Source of the DNA: Paenibacillus sp. J45TS6
Lineage (GTDB): Bacteria; Bacillota; Bacilli; Paenibacillales; Paenibacillaceae
Direction: 5' to 3'
NCBI RefSeq assembly: GCF_018403285.1
Contig: NZ_BOSJ01000019.1
Span: forward strand, 25,095-89,094
Length of the DNA: 64,000 nucleotides
Shown: positions 9,575 through 17,680 of the stretch, in pieces
How positions within the stretch are numbered: the first letter of the stretch is position 1
How the letters are laid out: each line of letters begins with the position of its first letter
The notes under the pieces: model-generated
What the model saw: only the letters and a program-made list of their open reading frames with translations
Database searches by the model: none
What the model was told of the DNA's origin: nothing
Translations under genes and position numbers: made by a program

Positions 9575-9787
9575 TTACTTTTTGATCTCGAAGAATTCAC
9601 ATTCATTCCGTCCATGATAGGCCAGGTCACTGACACTGGACTGAATCACGATCGTCTTCTGATCAAACCGAATAATCTGTCCTCCGTTATTGATCTGATG
9701 ATTATCTTGAAATACTCGAATTTGCTTCTTGCCGTTCATTGCTTCTTCGAAATCAGCATCGGTATTCAGGCGGCGATTAACAGCCAT
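9575..9787 (-). CDS. Small hypothetical protein
   Basis: 70 residues from the ATG at 9787, which follows GGAGG by 7 nt; a GTG two codons upstream is too close to it. I recognise no family. The chain is hydrophilic, with a likely N-terminal helix (NTDADFEEAMNGKKQ) and a beta-rich second half (QIRVFQDNHQ, GGQIIRFDQKTIVIQ). The ribosome site and its own terminator support expression. Confidence 0.6.
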   Translation of the reverse strand: MAVNRRLNTDADFEEAMNGKKQIRVFQDNHQINNGGQIIRFDQKTIVIQSSVSDLAYHGRNECEFFEIKK

Positions 9788-9965
9788 ACACACACCTCCA
9801 GGTAGTTAATTATGAAACGATAGACTTTTCTTTAATAGAAATTATAACATAGGCAAAGCGTGCTTATAGGCAAAAAAACAAGCTCCCGTATTCAGGGAAC
9901 TTGTTCACTAAAAGATATGGTGATGTAAGCGAATCAATTTCATAATATATCGAGTATTATTTTGA

Positions 9966-10493
9966 TTAATAATTTTGCTGTGTTTTAATATGAACTGCTT
10001 TGTCTTTATTTCTAAATTTACCAAACAGACCGCGGATGTAAGGAACCACCCAGTTATCAAGACCGATTTTACCTGCGTTAAATCCAGCAACCAGGATAAA
10101 CATTTGAAGCAGGATCAGCTGTGCATTCGTGCTTACCGTACCCGAGAAGAGGAAAGCGAAGTTCATTACCATTGCCATCAGTACAGCGAAAGTAGTGAAA
10201 CATCCAAGGATGAGACCAAGACCAACAAGGAACTCACCAAGCGGTACAAGGACGTTGAATAGTCCTACATTCGGCAGAGCAAAGGTTTGAAGGAAGCTTC
10301 CCCACCAACCTTGAACGGTTGCACCCTCACCAGTCGAATTGGTGATTGCATAGCCGATAAAGCCACTTGCATCAAAACCGCCGCTGCTAAGTTTAGCCCA
10401 TCCGTGAGTCATCCAATCATAACCGATATAGATACGCAGTACAGTTAGTAACCACATTGCTACTTTATTTTCTCTAATCCATGTTGTAAACAT
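9966..10493 (-). CDS. DoxX-family membrane protein
   Basis: About 175 residues with four membrane segments, matching the DoxX/DoxD-like family. Clear blocks are LRIYIGYDWMTHGWAKL, VGLFNVLVPLGEFLVGLGL, AVLMAMVMNFAFLFSG and the last segment LILLQMFILVAGFNAGKIGL. DoxX proteins are linked to quinone or thiosulfate redox chemistry and to oxidative or thiol stress, but this member's role is not established. The start at 10493 follows GGAG by about 9 nt; the longer reading to 10544 has no such site. An 18-bp redox-type palindrome lies about 150 bp upstream. Confidence 0.85.
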   Translation of the reverse strand: MFTTWIRENKVAMWLLTVLRIYIGYDWMTHGWAKLSSGGFDASGFIGYAITNSTGEGATVQGWWGSFLQTFALPNVGLFNVLVPLGEFLVGLGLILGCFTTFAVLMAMVMNFAFLFSGTVSTNAQLILLQMFILVAGFNAGKIGLDNWVVPYIRGLFGKFRNKDKAVHIKTQQNY

Positions 10494-10644
10494 AGAAACC
10501 ACTCCATCCATTTTTTTATGGTCTATTAAGATATTGCCGAGCAACCAAGTTGCGGTTGCTTTATTACTGATGTGACTTTTTTTATTGCTGTAAAAGTGAT
10601 CACTCTTTCGATGTCTTTATATTAAAATAAATTCCTTGACATAG

Positions 10645-10662
10645 TTGTGATATTTTTCACAA
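10645..10662. promoter_or_regulatory. Rex/Fnr-type operator
   Basis: TTGTGA-TATTTT-TCACAA is a perfect 6-6-6 palindrome matching the Rex box; its core also fits the Bacillus Fnr site TGTGA-N6-TCACA. It sits in the 316-bp gap between doxX (minus) and the DUF3048 gene (plus), roughly 150 bp from each start, so the controlled gene is uncertain. I see no other clear element in this gap. Confidence 0.5.
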
Positions 10663-10809
10663 ACAGAAAAAAAGAATTTATTTACCTTGTTTTCCATCCT
10701 TATTATTTCCAAATTTACAACATATAGGGACAAAACCTCTGCTGGTATGATTAAATAAATGATATGACCATGTTCATTAGAGTGGACAAACGGAGGGGGA
10801 AAAATCGGT

Positions 10810-11895
10810 TTGCATAAAAAATGGAGACTTGTGGCGTTATTGATGTTCTTATTGGTTGTGTTTACAGCCTGCCGTGCCGAATCATCGGAACTTGCGGATC
10901 CTTCAGCGCTTGAAATGGAAGCACCAACAGAATCAATAGATTCAACAGATCCAACAGATTCGCCCCAAGAGAATCAAGAACAAGACTACGCTTATACGGC
11001 TCCTTTAACGGGGATGAAAGTAGAAGAACCTGCAGAGAAGAGGCCCGTTGCGGTGATGATTAATAACGCGCCCGCTGCTAGACCCCAATCGGGACTAAGT
11101 CATGCCGATCAGATCTATGAAGTGCTTGCTGAGGGTGGTATTACCCGGCTGATTGCTATTTTTCAAAGTGAGGGTACGACGGAAACGGTAGGTCCGATTC
11201 GCAGCATTCGTCCTTACCTAATAGAGATTGGAGAAAGCTATGGCAGTATTCTTGCTCATGCCGGAGGAAGTCAGGCAGCCTATTCTATTTTGCAAAAACA
11301 GGGGAAGCCTTATCTGGACGAAATTTCGAATGCAGGTCCCTACTATTTCCGAAGCAGTGATCGCAAGGCACCTCATAATTTATATTCATCGCTGGATCAG
11401 CTGAGAGAAGCTGCTGCGAAACGGGGATATTCGGAAGAGAATAAATCACCTGTGTATAACTATTTAGAAGAAGGAGCGCAGGTGGAGGGAGAAGAAGCTC
11501 TCCATTTTGATATTACCTATTTAACTAGCAGTTACGAGGTAAGTTATGATTACGACGAGTCTACAAGTACGTATATAAGAAGTGTAGAGGGAAAAGAAGA
11601 TATCGATGCAGATAATGGGGAGAGACTCGCAGCTTCCAACATTATCGTATTATCCACAGCCCATAAAGTACTGGACGATGTGGGGAGACTCAGTGTTGAT
11701 CTTACTTCTGGCGGAGATGCGATGTTATTTCAGCAAGGGAAAGTGATCCATGCGAAATGGTCTAAGAAAGCGGGGGATCTAATCCGTCTGACAAAAGAAG
11801 GAAAAGAACTGCCGCTTGTGCCCGGAAAAACCTTCTTAAGTATTGTGACCAATGTACCGCCGCTTGATGAACATGTCCTCATTCGTACACCGTAA
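10810..11895 (+). CDS. DUF3048 lipoprotein (YerB-like)
   Basis: 361 residues. The N-terminus is a lipoprotein signal ending in the lipobox VFTAC (Cys about 21), followed by an acidic Ser/Thr/Pro linker. The DUF3048 domain begins at PLTGMKVEEPAEKRPVAVMI and includes ARPQSGLSHADQIYEVLAEG and the VGPIRSIRPY and HAGGSQAA blocks, as in Bacillus YerB. It should be anchored to the outer face of the membrane; its function is unknown. The start is TTG at 10810, about 10 nt after CGGAGGGGG, with no better ATG in frame. Confidence 0.88.
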   Translation: MHKKWRLVALLMFLLVVFTACRAESSELADPSALEMEAPTESIDSTDPTDSPQENQEQDYAYTAPLTGMKVEEPAEKRPVAVMINNAPAARPQSGLSHADQIYEVLAEGGITRLIAIFQSEGTTETVGPIRSIRPYLIEIGESYGSILAHAGGSQAAYSILQKQGKPYLDEISNAGPYYFRSSDRKAPHNLYSSLDQLREAAAKRGYSEENKSPVYNYLEEGAQVEGEEALHFDITYLTSSYEVSYDYDESTSTYIRSVEGKEDIDADNGERLAASNIIVLSTAHKVLDDVGRLSVDLTSGGDAMLFQQGKVIHAKWSKKAGDLIRLTKEGKELPLVPGKTFLSIVTNVPPLDEHVLIRTP

Positions 11896-11936
11896 TAAAA
11901 GTAGAATTACAAATTTACTCATAAACAATGTCCATT

Positions 11937-11990
11937 AATAAGCTAAGCCTCTCAGGTCCTGACGGATAAAAGGGTTAGCTTATTTTATTT
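11937..11990 (+). terminator. Terminator after the lipoprotein gene
   Basis: AATAAGCTAAgCC pairs with GGgTTAGCTTATT and runs into TTTATTTG. The remaining sequence up to the Pit operon holds a 15-bp palindrome, GTGATA-AGA-TATCAC (12144-12158), close to the likely promoter. Confidence 0.6.
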
Positions 11991-12216
11991 GAAAGTAAGA
12001 ACAAAGGGTACTAGAAACAAGACAATGATATACGTTATAAACAGTATTTGGATAATATGTGTCAGCACTGGTCAGTCTACGACAAAAGTTGAATAATTCA
12101 ATTGTAAAAATCGTTCGTTTTTTATGTAAACACAATGAAAAGTGTGATAAGATATCACTTGTTGTCATTTCTTTTCATTAAATTTCACGTAATCTTTCTG
12201 TGAAGGGGATATAAAA

Positions 12217-12834
12217 ATGGCTTTTAAGAAGAAAAAAGATATTTTTTTCGAGTCACTCGAAAATATGGCGAATACCGTTGTACAAGCTGCAGACTACTTT
12301 GCACAGAACACCGGCGATCTAAGTAACATGGTTCAGTTCACTGACCAAATGAAAAAGTACGAGACCGAATGCGACAACTATACGCATACGATCATCAAAG
12401 AGCTTAATAAAACATTTATCACACCGATTGAACGTGATGATATTATGGCTCTGGCGACAACACTTGACGATGTACTCGATGGACTTGAAGCAACGGCTTC
12501 CCGTTTCTATATGTACGATCTGAAAGAAGCGGACGAGTATATCATTCAGTTCTCCGAAATTCTTCGTGAGTCTGCTTATGAAATTCAGAAGGCGGTTCAC
12601 CTCTTATCACAGAAAAAATTGCTCGCGATCCGTGAGTATACGATTCGTCTGAATGATCTAGAGAATCAAGGAGACGAGCTTCTTCGTATCTGTACTAAAA
12701 ACTTGTTTGCTTCCGTACAGGATCCAATCGAGCTGATTAAGCGTAAAGAAATCTACGAGCGCCTTGAGGCAACTACAGATTCCTGTGAACATGTTGCAAA
12801 CTGTCTTGAGTCCATCATTATGCGGAATTCATAA
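12217..12834 (+). CDS. DUF47 (PhoU-like) phosphate transport accessory protein
   Basis: 205 residues, all-helical DUF47 protein, the usual length. PhoU-like helices are visible in FFESLENMANTVVQAADYF, the acidic DDVLDGLEATASRFYMYD and the terminal ERLEATTDSCEHVANCLESI. DUF47 proteins sit before Pit transporters and are thought to regulate low-affinity phosphate uptake from the cytoplasmic side. The transporter gene starts 15 bp downstream, so the two form an operon. Confidence 0.92.
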   Translation: MAFKKKKDIFFESLENMANTVVQAADYFAQNTGDLSNMVQFTDQMKKYETECDNYTHTIIKELNKTFITPIERDDIMALATTLDDVLDGLEATASRFYMYDLKEADEYIIQFSEILRESAYEIQKAVHLLSQKKLLAIREYTIRLNDLENQGDELLRICTKNLFASVQDPIELIKRKEIYERLEATTDSCEHVANCLESIIMRNS

Positions 12835-12848
12835 GGAGTATGTGAGAT

Positions 12849-13841
12849 ATGGATATGGTAACTCCAGTATGGATTCTAGGGATCGTCGTCTTTTTGGCTT
12901 TGGCCTTTGACTTTATCAATGGATTTCATGATACAGCCAATGCCATTGCAACTTCGGTATCTACCCGTGCATTGACGCCGCGTCGTGCGATTCTTCTCGC
13001 AGCCAGTATGAACTTTATTGGAGCCCTGTTATTTACAGGGGTAGCGAAAACAATTGGGGGAAGCGTAGCTGATCCCACGAAACTAGATAACGGGATCAAT
13101 ATTGTTATAGCGACGCTCATTGCCGCGATTATTTGGAATTTGGTCACTTGGTGGTTCGGACTTCCGTCTTCCTCTTCCCATGCACTGATTGGTGCACTGG
13201 CGGGGGCTGTATTCATCAGCGAACCAGGGAAGCTGAACTGGTCTGGATTCACTAGCATTGTAGAAGGTCTGATCTTGTCGCCGATTATCGCGTTCGCGAT
13301 TGGGTATGTGGTGATGACGATTCTGAAGTATATTTTTGCGAAACGCAGTCCGCATACGGTAAATAAAGGATTCCGAACAATGCAGATTTTCACAGCTGCC
13401 CTTCAATCTTTTACACACGGAACGAACGATGCACAGAAAGCGATGGGGATTATTACATTTGCCCTCGTTGCCGGCGGCGTTCAGGATCATATGGAAGTTC
13501 CGCTGTGGGTTAAGATTGCAGCTGCAACAGCGATGGCGGGCGGTACAGCCATTGGTGGATGGAAAATTATCAAGACGATGGGTACGAAAATCTTCAAGAT
13601 TGAGCCGATTAACGGCTTTGCAGCGGATTTCTCAGCTGCTTCCGTAATTTTCTCAGCTACGTTGCTTCATTTACCAGTAAGCACAACACATGCGATTACA
13701 TCAGCGATTCTCGGTGTTGGTTCTGCGAAACGTTTTTCAGCCGTCAAATGGTCTCTTGCAGGACGGATTGTAGTTACTTGGTTTATTACGATCCCGATTA
13801 CCGGAGTTCTTGCAGGTGTAATTATGTACTTGTTCTTCTAA
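12849..13841 (+). CDS. pit: Inorganic phosphate transporter, PiT family
   Basis: 330 residues, about ten membrane segments, with the duplicated PiT signatures. The N-terminal signature is DFINGFHDTANAIATSVSTR; the C-terminal one is FTHGTNDAQKAMGIITF. The sequence also has GLPSSSSHALIGALAG and, in the second half, LPVSTTHAITSAILGVG. It imports phosphate (usually as metal phosphate) with protons across the cell membrane. It is coupled to the DUF47 gene. Length is typical for the short bacterial subgroup. Confidence 0.94.
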   Translation: MDMVTPVWILGIVVFLALAFDFINGFHDTANAIATSVSTRALTPRRAILLAASMNFIGALLFTGVAKTIGGSVADPTKLDNGINIVIATLIAAIIWNLVTWWFGLPSSSSHALIGALAGAVFISEPGKLNWSGFTSIVEGLILSPIIAFAIGYVVMTILKYIFAKRSPHTVNKGFRTMQIFTAALQSFTHGTNDAQKAMGIITFALVAGGVQDHMEVPLWVKIAAATAMAGGTAIGGWKIIKTMGTKIFKIEPINGFAADFSAASVIFSATLLHLPVSTTHAITSAILGVGSAKRFSAVKWSLAGRIVVTWFITIPITGVLAGVIMYLFF

Positions 13842-13869
13842 ACATCATAAATGTGGTTTTATATATAAG

Positions 13870-13926
13870 AAGAACCCAAATAACTCGTAAAGTGTGGATA
13901 CTTTATTACGAGTTATTTGGGTTCTT
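13870..13926. terminator. 21-bp perfect hairpin after pit
   Basis: The arms 13870-13890 and 13906-13926 are perfect complements (AAGAACCCAAATAACTCG and its partner). It lies directly after pit, but only TTC follows on the plus strand, so it is an atypical terminator or a processing/stability hairpin. Confidence 0.55.
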
Positions 13927-14058
13927 CACGCCTTTATGTGGAAAATGTTCATAACTCTGTGAATATGGGGACATTTTCCTGAAGATAATAGCATTATAGA
14001 AGTTATCCACTTGTGGACAGCCGGAATGCGGCTAAAGATCTTGTGAGTTTGTGAATAA
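13893..14058. other. Cluster of DnaA-box-like 9-mers
   Basis: Within 166 bp are TGTGGATAC (13893), TGTGGAAAA (13937), TGTGAATAT (13958), TTATCCACT (14003) and TGTGAATAA (14050). Each is one mismatch (13958: two) from TTATCCACA or its complement. No AT-rich unwinding element or dnaA/dnaN is nearby, so this is not oriC; a dispersed DnaA-box cluster is possible. Confidence 0.3.
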
Positions 14059-14148
14059 CATAGTTATCGGTTACAGGTTTATAGAGTGTAATAAAGAATG
14101 AGTACATAACTTCTAGGAATGGATACTTGAAATGGAGGGGAAGCTCCC

Positions 14149-15108
14149 TTGATTCGTACACTGGCAATAACTCAGGAGCATGAGGTTGTCATGAATCAGC
14201 CGCTGCAGGAGATGAATCTTCAGGATTACACGTTTGTATGGGCCGACTTTAGCCGTCCAACCGAAGAAGAGACTCAGCTGCTTACTGACTATTTTCATTT
14301 TCATCCTCTCGCTGTTGAAGATTGTCTGCATGTACTTCAGCGTCCTAAGCTTGATTATTATGATGATGTATATTTTCTCGTACTGCACGCCCTTCGCATG
14401 GGAGATGCAGAGCCGCTTGAGGTGGATTTATTCCTAGGCCCGAATTACCTGGTCTCTTATCATCATGATGAACTGGAGGAGATCAATCAGGCGTGGGAGT
14501 GGATTGCAGAACATGCGGGAGAACGAACCATTTGGAGTAAAGCTACTGTAGCTGTGGCTTATACCGTGATGGATAAGCTGGTAGATGGGTATTTTCCGAT
14601 TCTCTTTGCTATTGAAGATGAGCTCGGGGAGCTGGAGGGACGAAGCAGTAATGAACCTGTTGATGAGCTGATGAATCAAGTATTTATGCTGAGAAGCAGG
14701 TTACTGCGACTGAGAAGGACTTTTGTGCCGATGAGAGACTTGTTATATCGGGTAGTTCATTCCCACAGGATCCAAGGTGGAAGTGAGCATAAGCTGTATT
14801 TTATAGATATCTACGATCATCTGCTCAAGCTTACCGATATGCTCGAAGCAGATCGAGAAATGACAGCGGACCTCAGAGACAGTTATATCTCACTGAATTC
14901 AAACCGTATGAATAATATTATGAAAACACTCACTGTAATTACAACGATATTTATGCCACTAACTTTGATTGCAGGTATTTATGGGATGAACTTTGAACAC
15001 ATGCCAGAGCTGGGAGTAAAGTATGGGTATTTGAGTGTTCTTCTGTTTATGGGACTGCTTAGTGCAGGAATGATCTTCTGGTTTAAAAAACGAGGGTGGT
15101 TTCAGTAG
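14149..15108 (+). CDS. corA: CorA-family magnesium/divalent metal transporter
   Basis: 319 residues. The N-terminal 230 residues form the cytoplasmic alpha/beta and long-helix domain. The C-terminus has two membrane helices, the first ending in the diagnostic YGMNFEHMPEL (GMN pore motif). Such proteins form pentameric Mg2+ (or Co2+/Ni2+) channels. The start is TTG at 14149, 8 nt after GGAGGGG at 14134-14140. It is followed by a terminator and appears monocistronic. Confidence 0.93.
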   Translation: MIRTLAITQEHEVVMNQPLQEMNLQDYTFVWADFSRPTEEETQLLTDYFHFHPLAVEDCLHVLQRPKLDYYDDVYFLVLHALRMGDAEPLEVDLFLGPNYLVSYHHDELEEINQAWEWIAEHAGERTIWSKATVAVAYTVMDKLVDGYFPILFAIEDELGELEGRSSNEPVDELMNQVFMLRSRLLRLRRTFVPMRDLLYRVVHSHRIQGGSEHKLYFIDIYDHLLKLTDMLEADREMTADLRDSYISLNSNRMNNIMKTLTVITTIFMPLTLIAGIYGMNFEHMPELGVKYGYLSVLLFMGLLSAGMIFWFKKRGWFQ

Positions 15109-15164
15109 GATAAATAGAAGATTTAGATTGACCGATATGGAAAGAAGAACTGAAAAAATAGCAC

Positions 15165-15204
15165 AAGAGCACCCATCCCTTAAGGTAAAAGAGGGTGCTC
15201 TTAT
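15165..15204. terminator. Bidirectional terminator after corA
   Basis: AAGAGCACCC (15165-15174) pairs perfectly with GGGTGCTCTT (15193-15202) between convergent corA and the gene ending at 15232. Confidence 0.8.
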
Positions 15205-15231
15205 GAGCTGTCTTGTAGGGAACCGTGGAAA

Positions 15232-15939
15232 TTAATATCTTCTGGTTGCTGAGGGGTAGTAAGCCTTTGTTTTGGCTTCTTTACTCTTTTTTTTACCGGA
15301 AGAGTTACTGCTGGATTTTTTAGAAGAACCGCTTTTGCTTTTGGAGTTTGATTTTTTTCTCTTTTTTCGCCGTTTCGGTGTATAATATTCTTCCTCATAT
15401 AGCGGGGGCGGAGGAGAAGTACTGTCTTTGGCTGCTTTTGCAGCTGCGGCAGCGCCGAACGGCAGAAGACCTGTAACCAGTTTGAACATAGGAGCCATCT
15501 GCTGAACTCCGTTAACGACCCTTTGAACTTTTCCCATTCCATCCATAATGCCATCAATGCCGCCCATACGATCAATGAACCCTTTCAGTTCTTTGAGATT
15601 GCCGCCGAGTCCGCTTAGGCTGTTAAGAATCCCGCCTCCTGCAGCAGCTTCTGCTGTGTCTGTAACAGCGGCCGTATCCTCTTGTGCTGTCTGGTTTGCA
15701 GGATATACGGGGGGTTGCTGAGCAAAATTTTGGCTTGGATATAAAGGTGCTCCCTGTTGCTGAGGTACGATCTGGGGCTGATTATAGGACTGCAAAGAGT
15801 AAGGGGGAGTCGCGGGTACAGGCATGGGCTGAGTATTATTGTACTGTGGAATACCTGGATAGGGGGTATACTGCTGCGGGTCTCGTAAAGCACGAGCCTG
15901 CCGGCTGCGTCTTCCATGGTATTGCTGAGACATGTTCAT
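15232..15939 (-). CDS. Low-complexity VrrA/YqfQ-like protein
   Basis: About 235 residues. A Pro/Gln/Tyr-rich N-terminal half (QQYTPYPGIPQYNN and following) leads into a Gly/Met-rich helical core (LSGLGGNLKELKGFIDRMGG, then MGKVQRVVNGVQQMAPMFKL). The C-terminal 60 residues are very basic and Ser/Lys-rich. This layout resembles the VrrA/YqfQ proteins of Bacillales, which lack an assigned function; the match is by impression only. AAAGGA lies 5 nt before the ATG at 15939, so the upstream ATG at 15966, which lacks a ribosome site, is rejected. Confidence 0.55.
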   Translation of the reverse strand: MNMSQQYHGRRSRQARALRDPQQYTPYPGIPQYNNTQPMPVPATPPYSLQSYNQPQIVPQQQGAPLYPSQNFAQQPPVYPANQTAQEDTAAVTDTAEAAAGGGILNSLSGLGGNLKELKGFIDRMGGIDGIMDGMGKVQRVVNGVQQMAPMFKLVTGLLPFGAAAAAKAAKDSTSPPPPLYEEEYYTPKRRKKRKKSNSKSKSGSSKKSSSNSSGKKKSKEAKTKAYYPSATRRY

Positions 15940-16191
15940 CACATTCCTTTGCACATGATTTACCATAGTATATGTAACAATAACCTATAGGGTTTTAGAA
16001 AAGCCGCTTTTTTCCGTGATAATCGCGGATTTGGGCCGCTGCCTACTAGATCGAGACGAGATCAAAACACGTCGATAACGTCTAGATGCACACATGATGT
16101 ACACATCATGAACTGTGGATAAGAATTCTCATTTCGAGCTACAAGGAAAATGTGGACAAGTTTTTAAATACATTCGCCAGCAGAATTATTG

Positions 16192-16298
16192 TGTTATAAT
16201 GTGTAGTGGCATTACGACAGGGGAAACCGATATACTAACGGTTTTATTCTGTAGCGCGTGAAACCGTTAATGCTTGAAATACCTACATAGGGTAGGTA
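16192..16298 (+). promoter_or_regulatory. Extended -10 promoter and structured leader of the yerC operon
   Basis: TGT-TATAAT ends at 16200. The transcript should begin near 16207, directly at a structured element. GCATTA (16209-16214) pairs with TAATGC (16268-16273), ACAG with CTGT (16249-16252), and AAACCG (16224-16229) with CGGTTT (16239-16244). The same CGGTTT, as AACGGTTT, can instead pair with AAACCGTT (16261-16268), which would break the outer stem. A second hairpin, TACCTAC/GTAGGTA (16280-16298), follows. No known riboswitch class fits. Confidence 0.45.
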
Positions 16299-16341
16299 CA
16301 ATGGAGAAAGTAATCAGATAACCTTAGGGGATGATAAAATA

Positions 16342-16632
16342 ATGCAGCTGAAAAAGCTAGATGATAGAAGTATAGATCAATTATTTGAAGCGATTTTGAC
16401 GCTTAAAGATATCGAAGAGTGTTATGTGTTTTTTGATGACTTGTGCACAGTGAACGAAATTCAGTCGCTGTCTCAGCGTCTGGAAGTAGCGCGTATGCTC
16501 GGCAAAGGAAATACGTATAACCAGATCGAATCCGAGACAGGAGCAAGCACAGCGACAATTTCTCGTGTGAAACGCTGCCTGAACTACGGAAATGACGGGT
16601 ACAAAATGGCGCTGGAGCGCCTCGGACGCTAG
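16342..16632 (+). CDS. yerC: YerC/TrpR-like DNA-binding protein
   Basis: 96 residues of the TrpR/YerC/YecD family. The second half holds a clear helix-turn-helix, SLSQRLEVARMLGKGNTYNQ leading to TGASTATISRVKRCL. The cytoplasmic protein is presumed to bind DNA; targets are unknown. It heads a run with sirB, dagK and rlmCD, and its stop codon lies one base before the sirB start, so they are co-translated. The leader RNA upstream may control the whole run. Confidence 0.9.
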   Translation: MQLKKLDDRSIDQLFEAILTLKDIEECYVFFDDLCTVNEIQSLSQRLEVARMLGKGNTYNQIESETGASTATISRVKRCLNYGNDGYKMALERLGR

Positions 16633-16633
16633 G

Positions 16634-17449
16634 ATGAAACAGGGCGTTCTCATTATCAGCCATGGATCCAAGGATGCAGGCTGGACAGAACTTGTAGACG
16701 ATGCGGTAGGGCAGCTTACGCTTTTGCAGCCTGCTCTTGTGGAAGCTTCTTTTCTCGAGAATGTAGAAGGAAGAGGAATTCAGGACGGGATTGACCGATT
16801 GGAAGCAGCAGGGGTAACCGATATTCTGGCAATTCCTTTGTTTGTTTCGGCGGGAAGTACGCATGTAGATGAGATTGGGTATGCTCTTGGTGCGAAGCCT
16901 TCCCCTGAGAAGGAAACGGATCTTGCTCCCTTTCGGATTTCGGCGAGACTGCATTTCGGATCTCCGCTTCATGATGATCCTCTGCTTGCTGATATGGTCT
17001 GGGATAAAGTGAAGTCCTTCTCGGAGGATCTATCTCGCGAAGTCATTCTACTCATTGGCCATGGTAGCCGCCATAATGGTTTCCTACAGCGATGGGAACA
17101 GGGTCTAGGAACACTTGCAGAGCGAGTGCAGACGATCAGCGGCGTTGCAAAAGCAGATTATGCTCTGCTGAATCCAGATCAGGTCAAGGAACGTGCAAGT
17201 TACTGGCGAGAACAAGGATACCGCGTGATTGCGGTTCCGCTGTTTCTGAGTGCGGGTTATTTTACCAATGTAGTTATTCCAAAACGTCTTGATGGGGTGG
17301 AAGTCATCTATAGCGGTGAACGAACCTTGCTTCCTCATCCGCTGCTTCATACCTGGATTGAGAGACAAGTTGCCGCGATGCAGCAAGATGTAATCTCTCG
17401 TTCATACGAAAGCACGGACAGCAGGATGAACAATAGGAGCAGTATTTGA
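16634..17449 (+). CDS. sirB: Sirohydrochlorin ferrochelatase/cobaltochelatase, CbiX/SirB family
   Basis: 271 residues from the ATG at 16634, immediately after the yerC stop. The family inserts Fe2+ or Co2+ into sirohydrochlorin for siroheme or cobalamin. Two tandem homologous halves are visible: IISHGSKDAGW at the N-terminus and LLIGHGSRHNGF near residue 143, each giving a metal-handling histidine, followed by VPLFLSAGYFTN. No other tetrapyrrole genes are near, so siroheme for sulfite/nitrite reductase is the more likely end use; the metal is not decidable. A longer reading starting inside yerC is not credible. Confidence 0.9.
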   Translation: MKQGVLIISHGSKDAGWTELVDDAVGQLTLLQPALVEASFLENVEGRGIQDGIDRLEAAGVTDILAIPLFVSAGSTHVDEIGYALGAKPSPEKETDLAPFRISARLHFGSPLHDDPLLADMVWDKVKSFSEDLSREVILLIGHGSRHNGFLQRWEQGLGTLAERVQTISGVAKADYALLNPDQVKERASYWREQGYRVIAVPLFLSAGYFTNVVIPKRLDGVEVIYSGERTLLPHPLLHTWIERQVAAMQQDVISRSYESTDSRMNNRSSI

Positions 17450-17680
17450 ATATAGTGGAATACAAAATATAGCCTGGCTGATTGTCCTGACGTGATTACA
17501 CGAATCAGATTGAAGACGACAGCTGGGTTTTTGTTGTATAATGAACTATCTGTGTCTGCACGTGAGATATAAGCATATGGGACACTAAAGAGCGTTTTTA
17601 TTGGGAATACTTTAGAAGAAACTATGCTGCACAAAAGGAACGGATATTTGCTAAAAGTAGGTGGCGTAAGGATCATGACG

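Noticed and set aside
13870-14060. Replication origin in the pit-corA gap
   Set aside because: DnaA-like boxes are present, but no dnaA, dnaN, gyrase genes or AT-rich unwinding region is found.
15684-15968. Plus-strand frame opposite the VrrA/YqfQ-like gene
   Set aside because: Low-complexity complement of a real gene; no start signal.
17460-17680. T-box-like leader before dagK (AGTAGGTGGCG)
   Set aside because: No AGGGTGGNACCGCG T-box core, specifier loop or terminator is present.
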